Shown: positions 1 through 6,546 of the stretch, piece after piece
Layout: every line of letters starts with the position of its first letter
Position numbering within the stretch: the stretch's first letter is position 1
Assembly: GCA_002328625.1 (NCBI GenBank)
Contig: DCVC01000107.1
Coordinates: 1 to 15,036, forward strand
Direction of reading: 5' to 3'
DNA: 15,036 nt
Source: Bacteroidales bacterium UBA2198
Lineage (GTDB): Bacteria > Bacteroidota > Bacteroidia > Bacteroidales > VadinHA17
Program-made: the position numbers and the translations under genes
Notes under the pieces: model-generated
Databases searched by the model: none
What the model was told of the DNA's origin: nothing
What the model saw: only the letters and a program-made list of their open reading frames with translations

Positions 1-851
1 GCACTTCCTTTGAACAATGCAGATGCGATTCCATAAAGAACACATGATACTCCTGCCAGAAACAGAATCAAGACAAATGGCATCTGAACAAAATTATGCA
101 GATATTTATGTTTCTCCATCGATACAATACCAGTGTCATCATTAACAGCATATCCTTGTGAAAAGAGCAATGTAACGGCAAAAAACAAGAAGAAGACAAG
201 GAAAGATATTGAATTCATTATCAGCTTTTTATTTGATCTCCTTATCAATTCCTCATCATCAACAGAGTTTATTATATACAACAGTCCGTTTGTTCTGGCA
301 AGGAATAAAACTGCCAGACCCAGGGCAAGGTTTTTACCGTTTAATAAAGCTTCCAGTCCATGCCAGGGAGTAGCCCATTGGACCTGGTTCATGTTATTAA
401 GACTGAATTGTGATCCCGTAAAAAATGTTGCGACCGCTACTCCTATAAGAAAAGGTCCCAGCGAGCCATTCAGGAAAAGAAAGATATCAAATGTCTTTTG
501 TCCGAGAAAATTTGCCGGTTTCGACCGGTATTCATAAGCTATCGCCTGTATTATGAAGCTGAAAAGGATTGCAATCCAGACCCAGTAAGCTCCTCCGAAG
601 CTGCTTGCATAGAAGAGCGGGAATGATGCAAAAAATGCACCTCCGAAAGTGACAAGGGTGGTAAAAGTAAATTCCCATTTGCGACCCATGGCATTAATTA
701 TCAATTTCTTATGTAATTCATTCCCCGGTATTGAAAATATCATAGACTGACCGCCCTGAACAAACATCAGGAAAACCAGCAAGCTTGCCAGTAAGGAGAT
801 TATTACCCACCAGTAATTCTGTAAAAAAATGTGCGAAATAATAGTACTCAT
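1..851 (-). CDS. cydB: Cytochrome bd ubiquinol oxidase subunit II (3' end cut by window)
   Basis: Subunit II of the cytochrome bd quinol oxidase, an inner-membrane terminal oxidase that reduces O2 to water with quinol electrons. The frame is open from an ATG at 851 to the window edge, giving 283 residues; the family runs to roughly 340-380, so the C-terminus is missing. The translation is strongly hydrophobic with repeated membrane segments. Segments such as GRKWEFTFTTLVTFGGAFFA (residues 56-75) and YEYRSK (about 105-110) align from memory with E. coli CydB around its HWDGNQVWL and DYRSK segments. Trp59 is kept, but the following acid is Glu60 rather than Asp. A good ribosome binding site (AGGAGA, 861-866) overlaps the cydA stop codon, so the two subunits are co-transcribed and probably translationally linked. 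Identification is firm; the end is not visible. Confidence 0.95.
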   Translation of the reverse strand, partial: MSTIISHIFLQNYWWVIISLLASLLVFLMFVQGGQSMIFSIPGNELHKKLIINAMGRKWEFTFTTLVTFGGAFFASFPLFYASSFGGAYWVWIAILFSFIIQAIAYEYRSKPANFLGQKTFDIFLFLNGSLGPFLIGVAVATFFTGSQFSLNNMNQVQWATPWHGLEALLNGKNLALGLAVLFLARTNGLLYIINSVDDEELIRRSNKKLIMNSISFLVFFLFFAVTLLFSQGYAVNDDTGIVSMEKHKYLHNFVQMPFVLILFLAGVSCVLYGIASALFKGS

Positions 852-863
852 AATATTTTTCTC

Positions 864-2420
864 CTATCGTTTTGGACCGGTTTTGATCTGATGAACCATA
901 ATTGAAACTTCTGCAATAAGAAGTGCTGTGAAAAGGAGTGCAAACAGGATAAAGGTAGTAATTACGGAACCTGCTTTAATCTGGGAGACTGCTGCCGAAA
1001 CAGGCATAAGATCCTGAATAATCCATGGCTGGCGACCCATCTCTGTAAGTATCCAACCCATCTCCCCGGCAATATAGGGCAGAGGTATTGAGAAGAGAGC
1101 AATCCACAGGAACCACCTGTTCTTTGCTATTGTTCCCCGGAACAGGAAAAGAAGTGCAAGTGAAAAAACAAGAATAAAAAGGAAGCCAAGCATAACCATC
1201 AGGTGAAAAGTATAAAATAAAACCGGAACGCTTGGGATGACATCTTCAGGAGTCCTTAAAAAAGCATATCCGAAATATGAGAAATAGTCTTCTGTAAAAT
1301 CCTTATCCCTGAACTTTGCACCTATCAGCTCAATTTGCGTTTCGTCATTTTTTTCCTTTGCGTTCTTATAATCCGTCAATACCTGCCTTGCGTATTTTCC
1401 TCTTTCTATTTTTTCTTGTACTGACATGATATTCTTATCCGCGTTCCCTGAAATCAGATCGTTAATGCCCGGAACAAAGGTATTTCTGTCGCCCCCTGTC
1501 ATGACCGACAAAAAACCAGGTATCTCAACCTTAAAAATAAAGTCTTTGATTTTCTTCCTGCCGATCTGTGAGCCTGAATCTTTAAGAAGCCCTATAGCAA
1601 TAAGACCGGCATCCTCTTTTCCATTATAAAGGGCTTCAAATGCTGCAAATTTGACCGGTTGCACACTGGAAATTGTTCTGGCCGATCTGTCGCCTGTGTA
1701 AGCTACAAGCAATGATGACAAAAGACCAAAAACTCCCGCAATAAGTATGCTTCTTTTGGCAAGGAACTCTTCTCTCCTCTTAATAAGGTACCAGGAACTT
1801 ATTCCCAGAACAAACATCGAAGCCAGCAGGAACCCTGAAGAGATTGTGTGTATGAATTTATCGACTGCAACCTGATTGAAGAGAATTGACCAGAAGTCAA
1901 CCATTTCATTCCTTGCCGTTTCAGGATTAAAAACCATACCAACCGGATTTTCCATCCATGCGTTGGCAACAAGGATCCATAATGCCGACAGGCTGGCGCC
2001 TATCGCAACAAGCCAGGTTGAAGCCAGATGAAATTTCTTGCTTACTTTATTCCAGCCAAAGAACATTACCGCGATGAATGTTGATTCAAGGAAAAAAGCT
2101 AAAAGACCTTCAATGGCAAGCGGAGCGCCGAAAATATCCCCGACAAACCAGGAGTAGTTTGACCAGTTAGTTCCAAATTCAAACTCCAGGATAATTCCTG
2201 TGGCTACTCCTATTGCGAAGTTGATGCCAAAAAGTATCATCCAGAATTTTGTTATTCTTTTCCATTCCTCATTCCCCGTTCTGACATAAATAGTCTCCAT
2301 TATAGCAATGATAAAAGATAAGCCGAGTGTCAGAGGAACAAACAACCAGTGATACATTGCCGTGAGAGCAAATTGGGCCCTCGACCAGTCAACAAGTGTA
2401 ACATCAAAACTTTCAATCAT
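864..2420 (-). CDS. cydA: Cytochrome bd ubiquinol oxidase subunit I
   Basis: Quinol-oxidising, haem-carrying subunit of cytochrome bd; 518 residues, full length (E. coli CydA is 522). By alignment from memory with the E. coli protein, the axial haem ligands are present: His24 (b595, in AMYHWLF), His191 (b558, in KFIHT) and Met408 (b558, in FHLMVMLGF). The acidic pair Glu104 and Glu112 (EGLLAFFLE) and the quinol-loop residues Lys257 and Glu262 (VKFAAFE) are also kept. GRQPW is at residues 462-466. The loop between the conserved halves (about 285-385) is long, as in the long-Q-loop class. The ATG at 2420 overlaps the end of the upstream small gene by 8 nt and lacks its own clear ribosome binding site, which suggests translational coupling. 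It fits a microaerobic lifestyle, together with fprA further along the window. Confidence 0.97.
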   Translation of the reverse strand: MIESFDVTLVDWSRAQFALTAMYHWLFVPLTLGLSFIIAIMETIYVRTGNEEWKRITKFWMILFGINFAIGVATGIILEFEFGTNWSNYSWFVGDIFGAPLAIEGLLAFFLESTFIAVMFFGWNKVSKKFHLASTWLVAIGASLSALWILVANAWMENPVGMVFNPETARNEMVDFWSILFNQVAVDKFIHTISSGFLLASMFVLGISSWYLIKRREEFLAKRSILIAGVFGLLSSLLVAYTGDRSARTISSVQPVKFAAFEALYNGKEDAGLIAIGLLKDSGSQIGRKKIKDFIFKVEIPGFLSVMTGGDRNTFVPGINDLISGNADKNIMSVQEKIERGKYARQVLTDYKNAKEKNDETQIELIGAKFRDKDFTEDYFSYFGYAFLRTPEDVIPSVPVLFYTFHLMVMLGFLFILVFSLALLFLFRGTIAKNRWFLWIALFSIPLPYIAGEMGWILTEMGRQPWIIQDLMPVSAAVSQIKAGSVITTFILFALLFTALLIAEVSIMVHQIKTGPKR

Positions 2421-2652
2421 TTGAATCAGTTGAATTAATTAATTGTTCACGTACATATTCGCTTCTTTCTTTATCGGATCTAAAATTCTTTTTCAGGAAA
2501 TCAGGGAAGAAGAATAATTTGAGTATTGCAAAGATTACGAAGAGTTTAATAAGGATAATTATCCAGACTTTTTTCCCCCATCGGGACATATTTCTGAATC
2601 CGTCAATATAAAAGCAAAAGATACGTTTTATCGTGGAAAAAAATAGATTCAC
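2413..2652 (-). CDS. DUF4492-type small membrane protein of the cyd operon
   Basis: A 79-residue protein with a basic N-terminal part, the segment FYIDGFRNM (about 14-22), one transmembrane helix (about 29-49, rich in I, L, F) followed by FFPDFLKKNF, and a charged C-terminus. It resembles the uncharacterised DUF4492 family, which I recall as lying directly upstream of cydA in Bacteroidota and some Campylobacterota. The start is a GTG at 2652; no ATG lies in frame ahead of the conserved segment, and an AAGGA sequence overlapping the PerM stop codon lies 13 nt upstream. Its end overlaps the cydA start by 8 nt (ATGATTGA), so the genes are very likely translated together. Function is unknown. By position it could be an accessory or assembly factor of the oxidase, comparable in placement but not in sequence to CydX. 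The family assignment is from memory. Confidence 0.8.
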   Translation of the reverse strand: MNLFFSTIKRIFCFYIDGFRNMSRWGKKVWIIILIKLFVIFAILKLFFFPDFLKKNFRSDKERSEYVREQLINSTDSND

Positions 2653-2668
2653 TGAATTACTATATTCC

Positions 2669-3886
2669 TTATTGCTTCTTTTTTCTTCTCTTTCCTATGA
2701 CAGGCTTCAGTGATTCGATAATGGTATTTGCCTCTTCTTTCTTTTCATCCTGAGCCAAAACTTTTTCACCCAGGTTTTCTTCCGAGAGGCTGGATGTTAT
2801 TTTCTGAACAGCCTTGAAACCATAAAAGAATTCCCGGGCAAAAACCCTGATCACTGTATATCCTGGTATTCCCAGTATCATTCCTGGAATACCCGCTGCA
2901 AACCCGGCTGCAAGTATTACTACAAAGATTTCAAGAGGATGGGCCCTGACACTGTTGGAGAAGATAACAGGCTGAAATACAATATTATCAATTAGCTGTG
3001 TTATAGCCACAACCAAAATCATATAAGTTACAAGAGGGAGTACAACGGTTGAGAAATCATAGTTCATATTTGTAGCAACACCCATTATAACTACTATAAA
3101 AAACCCAAGCCATGGCCCAACATAAGGAATCACATTTAAAACACCCACTATCAGTCCCATAACCAGAGCCTGCTGAAAATCAATTCCCACTATGGTCATG
3201 CCTGATGTAATAAGTATCATTATACAGGTGCTTTGAATTATTATTCCAATAAAATACCTGGTAAGCAGACTCTTGATTGAGTTCAGTGCCCTTGTTACAT
3301 TATCAACATACTTGTCAGGAATCCACATAAGAATTGACTCATAAAAGAGATGTTGGTCCTTAAGAAAGAAAAATGTTATGAAAGAAATTGAAAAAACTGC
3401 CACAACCATATTTCCCAGAATACCTATCAGTGAGCCGATAAAATTCTGTATCATGTCAATATTTAGAACTTCTGATACTTTGGCTACTATATATCCTTTG
3501 ATCGATATATCATCTCCAATATCCTGGTTTATAGATCTGAAAATATTCTCAAACTTATTTATGGGGCCTTCAATAAGCTGAACAATTTTTGAACTGTCGA
3601 TTGAGGAAAGATAGTTAATCTGCTTGGTGACCAGCGGAACGAAAATAACAAAGAACATAATGATCAATGCCCAGATTATGATAAGAGTGAGCAGGGCGCC
3701 GAGTGCTCTGGGGAAAACCACCTTTCTCACTCTTATTTTGCAGAACAGATCTACCAGCGGCCTGCCCATTATTGATAAAACACCCGAAACAAGTATGTAA
3801 ACAACAATGCTTCGAAAGTACCATAATGCTGCGAGAAACAACAGAATTGCGAAAAATATCAGAATATTCCTTAATGTTGACTTCAT
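2669..3886 (-). CDS. AI-2E/PerM family transporter
   Basis: Inner-membrane protein of the AI-2E transporter (PerM/YdiK/TqsA) superfamily. From the ATG at 3886 it is 405 residues; an in-frame TTG at 3904 would add six (MGKSLP). I prefer the ATG because hydrophobic residues begin soon after it, but the TTG has an AGG at usable distance. The sequence shows paired N-terminal membrane helices, a soluble amphipathic stretch (about 95-145), then a dense cluster of C-terminal helices with the family signature IPYVGPWLG (about 253-261). The tail is charged and ends in KRRKKKQ. Members export or conduct various small solutes or ions, and the substrate cannot be read from sequence. It lies 16 nt upstream of the DUF4492 gene and is probably first in the transcription unit leading into cydAB. 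The link with respiration is positional only. Confidence 0.88.
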   Translation of the reverse strand: MKSTLRNILIFFAILLFLAALWYFRSIVVYILVSGVLSIMGRPLVDLFCKIRVRKVVFPRALGALLTLIIIWALIIMFFVIFVPLVTKQINYLSSIDSSKIVQLIEGPINKFENIFRSINQDIGDDISIKGYIVAKVSEVLNIDMIQNFIGSLIGILGNMVVAVFSISFITFFFLKDQHLFYESILMWIPDKYVDNVTRALNSIKSLLTRYFIGIIIQSTCIMILITSGMTIVGIDFQQALVMGLIVGVLNVIPYVGPWLGFFIVVIMGVATNMNYDFSTVVLPLVTYMILVVAITQLIDNIVFQPVIFSNSVRAHPLEIFVVILAAGFAAGIPGMILGIPGYTVIRVFAREFFYGFKAVQKITSSLSEENLGEKVLAQDEKKEEANTIIESLKPVIGKRRKKKQ

Positions 3887-3953
3887 GGGCAAGGATTTTC
3901 CCAATACAAACCTAATTTAATTTTTCATATTTCCCTAAAATGCAAACTACTAT

Positions 3954-3973
3954 ATTCTGATTGCAATCAGAAT
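3954..3973. promoter_or_regulatory. Perfect 20-bp palindrome, operator-like, FNR-type core
   Basis: The arms ATTCTGATTG and CAATCAGAAT are exact reverse complements with no spacer. The centre contains TGAT-N4-ATCA, the core of the site bound by FNR/CRP-superfamily regulators (consensus TTGAT-N4-ATCAA), with C and G instead of the outer T and A. It lies 68 nt upstream of the PerM start codon, directly beside a TAGTAGTTTGC stretch that loosely resembles a Bacteroidota -7 region, and 169 nt upstream of hsp20. Binding by an oxygen- or redox-responsive regulator is an inference; the palindrome itself is read directly. Confidence 0.5.
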
Positions 3974-3983
3974 TATCAATTTG

Positions 3984-4016
3984 CAGCAGAGCCAGGTCTG
4001 AGACCTGGCTCTGCTG
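3984..4016. repeat. Perfect 33-nt inverted repeat (16-bp arms, 1-nt centre)
   Basis: The arm 3984-3999 (CAGCAGAGCCAGGTCT) is the exact reverse complement of 4001-4016, around a single G at 4000. It is much richer in G+C than the surrounding spacer. It lies between divergent genes, so it terminates no annotated gene, and neither strand has a uridine run immediately after it; the plus strand becomes T-rich only about 10 nt later. It may be a cruciform-forming binding site, a hairpin in a 5' leader, or a REP-like dispersed repeat. No second copy occurs in this window. Confidence 0.75.
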
Positions 4017-4080
4017 TCATATTGTCCTTTTTCTTTAAATATATAAGCCATTATGTCAGCTTTATCATTTTGGCACATTG

Positions 4081-4116
4081 ATTGAAAATATAAGCAGGAA
4101 GAAAAAAATATGTTTA
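4081..4116 (+). promoter_or_regulatory. Weak candidate promoter of hsp20
   Basis: TATGTTTA at 4109-4116 matches the Bacteroidota -7 box TAnnTTTG at all fixed positions but the last. ATTG at 4081-4084 could act as the -33 box, with a 24-nt spacer that is longer than usual. Start-site distance to the ATG would be about 20 nt. No heat-shock sigma or CIRCE-type motif was seen. Confidence 0.25.
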
Positions 4117-4128
4117 ACTTAAAATAAC

Positions 4129-4134
4129 AGGAGG
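4129..4134 (+). promoter_or_regulatory. Strong ribosome binding site of hsp20
   Basis: AGGAGG lies 8 nt ahead of the hsp20 ATG. It stands out because most genes in this window have weak or no Shine-Dalgarno sequence, which suggests that hsp20 mRNA is translated efficiently when made. It fixes the start codon. Confidence 0.8.
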
Positions 4135-4142
4135 ACCAAGCC

Positions 4143-4568
4143 ATGTTACCAACAATTACAAGAAGAAGTTACAGGCCATTTTACATGCCAAGTCTTTTTG
4201 ACGACGATTTTTTCCCGGCACTATCTTCAAACACCACATCAATGCCGGCAGTGAACATCAAGGAAGATGATAAGAGATATACTCTGGAACTGGCAGTTCC
4301 CGGTATTGACAAGAAAGATCTGAAGATAGATATAAACGAGGATGTTCTTACAATATCCTGCGAAACCAAGAATGAATCTGAGGAAAACAAAGACGGGTAC
4401 AAGAGAAAAGAATTCAGCTATTCATCTTTCTGCAGAAGTTTCCAGATTCCCGACAATGTCAACCAGGATAAGATTGAGGCCAACTATAAAGACGGGATAT
4501 TAAGCGTCGGACTTCCTAAAATGGAAGAAGATAAGAACAAAATCACCAGACAGGTTAAGATTTCTTAA
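4143..4568 (+). CDS. Small heat-shock protein, Hsp20/alpha-crystallin family
   Basis: ATP-independent cytoplasmic holdase chaperone that binds unfolding proteins and passes them to refolding or proteolytic machines. It has 141 residues, normal for bacterial Hsp20. After a short N-terminal arm (1-34, starting MLPTITRRSYRPF), the alpha-crystallin domain spans about 35-126. It includes the VPGIDKKDLKI strand region and the family motif A-x3-D-G-x-L at 113-120 (ANYKDGIL). The C-terminal tail ends with V-K-I (138-140), an IxI-type oligomerisation motif. It is a single-gene plus-strand unit with a strong ribosome binding site and a rho-independent terminator. It stands divergent from the PerM gene across a spacer with two palindromes, so regulation probably acts there. 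Confidence 0.95.
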   Translation: MLPTITRRSYRPFYMPSLFDDDFFPALSSNTTSMPAVNIKEDDKRYTLELAVPGIDKKDLKIDINEDVLTISCETKNESEENKDGYKRKEFSYSSFCRSFQIPDNVNQDKIEANYKDGILSVGLPKMEEDKNKITRQVKIS

Positions 4569-4581
4569 TCGAACAGATTAA

Positions 4582-4616
4582 AAATCCCGGTTAAGTGCCG
4601 GGATTTCTTTTATTTT
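4582..4616. terminator. Bidirectional intrinsic terminator between hsp20 and fprA
   Basis: AAATCCCGG (4582-4590) pairs perfectly with CCGGGATTT (4598-4606) around a 7-nt loop. On the plus strand CTTTTATTTT follows; on the minus strand the stem is followed by TTTTAATC. It can therefore end both convergent transcripts. The fprA stop codon (4591-4593) lies in the loop and the last four fprA codons form one arm of the stem. Confidence 0.85.
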
Positions 4617-5835
4617 CACACTCTTCAAGCACTTTTTGTGCAAACTTTTTTCCAAATTCCTTTAATATTATTTCTTTGTCCGCTCCAGGTGAAAATTTAA
4701 ATAGTAAGGGTTCATCAATCACTTTAAGTTTAAGGTTGCGCAAGTTGTCGAGAATGATCTTTGGAGCTTCTCCGCTCCATCCATATGATCCGAAAGAGCC
4801 ACCGACCTTACCCTTGTCACGAAGCGGATTAATCATTGCAAATAATTTATAAACAGGCAATAAAGTATTCTGATTAATTGTCGGAGATCCGACAAGGATT
4901 GCATCAGCAATATTCAGTTTTGATTCCAGTTCCCCCGATGATATATTTTCAATATCAATGATGTTAACTTTCATCTCTGCATTTTCAGAAACAGCTGAAG
5001 CAATAATTTCTGCAGCTTCCCTGGTATAACCGTATGCTGACACATAGGTAATCAAAACCTCATTAATCGGTTTTGTTCCTGTCAGATTAAGGTATTCATT
5101 AGCGTAGCTTTCCGTTAAATCAATTATTTCCTTAAGATGTTCCCTGTGTATGGGACCATGGCCCGGGCATATCAGACTTATTTCCAGAGGACGGATCCTT
5201 TCAATTGCCTTCACCATGAACCTGCTGTAAGGTTTAAGGATAACATCAAAATAATATTTGAAAGTATCAAGATAATCTGTTGTGAGTATACTGAACATAT
5301 TGGAATCACAGTAATGAGCCCCGAAAGAATCGCAGGTGAAAAGCACCTTATCTTCAACGAGATAGGTATATATTGAATCGGGCCAGTGCAGGTTTGGAGC
5401 TGTAATAAACCTGAGGGTCTTATTCCCAAGATCAAGAGTATCTCCATCCTTGACTGTAAGCGATCTGAAGGGTTTGTTCACCATATCTCCCAGGTATCTT
5501 ATTGCACTGCCACTTCCCACCACAGTAGCGTCAGGTGCAAGGTCAAGCAGAAGGCCGAGACTCCCGGAATGATCCGGCTCAGTGTGGTCAAGCACAATAT
5601 ATTTAAGTTCTTCAGGATTAACCACAGTCATTAATTTCTTAAAATATACTTCGCTGAATTTTTCCTTGGCTACTTCAATAAGTGCCTTTTTATCTGCACT
5701 TATGTAATATGAATTATATGTTGTTCCGTGCTCAGTGTACATCACAATATCAAATGTTTTGATATCATAATCAAATACACCTATCCATTTAACATCATCC
5801 GTAATGTCAATTATTTTGTCATCTGCTCTGATCAT
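4591..5835 (-). CDS. fprA: A-type flavodiiron protein (FprA), O2/NO reductase
   Basis: Cytoplasmic flavodiiron protein that reduces O2 to water and/or NO to N2O, using electrons delivered through its FMN. It has 414 residues, the size of a two-domain class A enzyme. The N-terminal metallo-beta-lactamase-like domain (about 1-250) has the diiron ligands His84-x-Glu86-x-Asp88 (HTEPDHSG), His150 (NLHWPDS), Asp169 (TCDSFG) and His226 (CPGHGP). The C-terminal flavodoxin domain (about 257-405) has the FMN phosphate loop YVSAYGYTREAA (264-275) and the GSPTINQNT and GSFGSYGWSG segments. No rubredoxin domain is fused, so a separate donor is needed. It starts 15 nt after psd and is last in the minus-strand unit. 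The ATG at 5835 has no obvious ribosome binding site. Its end is embedded in the terminator hairpin. O2 versus NO preference cannot be read from sequence. Confidence 0.95.
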   Translation of the reverse strand: MIRADDKIIDITDDVKWIGVFDYDIKTFDIVMYTEHGTTYNSYYISADKKALIEVAKEKFSEVYFKKLMTVVNPEELKYIVLDHTEPDHSGSLGLLLDLAPDATVVGSGSAIRYLGDMVNKPFRSLTVKDGDTLDLGNKTLRFITAPNLHWPDSIYTYLVEDKVLFTCDSFGAHYCDSNMFSILTTDYLDTFKYYFDVILKPYSRFMVKAIERIRPLEISLICPGHGPIHREHLKEIIDLTESYANEYLNLTGTKPINEVLITYVSAYGYTREAAEIIASAVSENAEMKVNIIDIENISSGELESKLNIADAILVGSPTINQNTLLPVYKLFAMINPLRDKGKVGGSFGSYGWSGEAPKIILDNLRNLKLKVIDEPLLFKFSPGADKEIILKEFGKKFAQKVLEECENKRNPGT

Positions 5836-5850
5836 AAAAATTATTGTTAT

Positions 5851-6507
5851 TCAGATTTTGGCAATAATACTTTTGTTTGCCTTTACCTGCTGAAGTATAG
5901 GTATTTCTATTTCCGTACCCAATGGGAGAAAAATATCCACTCTTGATCCGAATTTAATAAAGCCCAGTTCATCTCCCTGGCGGACTTCCTGATTCTCTTT
6001 TGCATAGGTTACTATTCTGCGTGCCACAGCACCTGCAATCTGCCTTATTAGAATTTCAGCTCCGCTCTCTGTTTCTATTACTATTGAGCTTCTCTCATTC
6101 TGCTCTGATGACTTGGGATGCCAGGCTACCATATAGTGACCCGGATGGTAACCAACATATTTGATCCGCCCTGAGACCGGATATCTGTTACTGTGCATGT
6201 TAAAAGGAGACATGAATATCGAAACCTGCAGGCGCATATCTTTAAAATACTCCTTTTCCTCAGCTTCTTCAATTACTACTACCTTACCGTCTGCAGGAGC
6301 ATATATAAGACCGGGGTCAGGTTTTAGATCTCTTACAGGCAGGCGGAAAAAGAAAAGTATAAATATATAAAGCACTAGGGAAATTATCAGGGAAGTCCAT
6401 TTAAGAAGAGTGCTCTCATTCCAAACGATCCCAATAATTATATTGATCACCAGCAATATAATAAATCCCAAAGCTAATATTTTATATCCTTCCTTATGTA
6501 TTCCCAT
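5851..6507 (-). CDS. psd: Phosphatidylserine decarboxylase proenzyme, short type
   Basis: Converts phosphatidylserine to phosphatidylethanolamine at the inner membrane. It has 218 residues, the length of the short class of proenzymes. Two N-terminal hydrophobic helices (about 10-28 and 36-54) precede the soluble domain. There YAPADGKV (69-76), the IFMSPFNMHSNRYP stretch (97-110) and the self-cleavage site F-G-S at 186-188 (KFGSRVDIFLP) are present; cleavage between Gly187 and Ser188 would make the pyruvoyl cofactor. It lies 39 nt after cdsA, whose product CDP-diacylglycerol is two steps upstream in the same pathway; the serine transferase (pssA) is not in the window. The ATG at 6507 directly follows AAAGG, which is too close to be an ideal ribosome binding site. 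Confidence 0.95.
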   Translation of the reverse strand: MGIHKEGYKILALGFIILLVINIIIGIVWNESTLLKWTSLIISLVLYIFILFFFRLPVRDLKPDPGLIYAPADGKVVVIEEAEEKEYFKDMRLQVSIFMSPFNMHSNRYPVSGRIKYVGYHPGHYMVAWHPKSSEQNERSSIVIETESGAEILIRQIAGAVARRIVTYAKENQEVRQGDELGFIKFGSRVDIFLPLGTEIEIPILQQVKANKSIIAKI

Positions 6508-6546
6508 CCTTTAAAAATCTGTACAAAACTAATCAAGTCCTGATAA

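Noticed and set aside
133..537. Plus-strand open frame of 134 codons opposite cydB
   Set aside because: It lies antisense to an unmistakable cydB translation, has low-complexity composition and no recognisable family; it is a shadow frame.
3943..3953. TAGTAGTTTGC as a -7 box for the PerM-cyd unit
   Set aside because: The spacing between TA and TTTG is one or four bases rather than two, so it does not fit the consensus; mentioned only as a loose resemblance.
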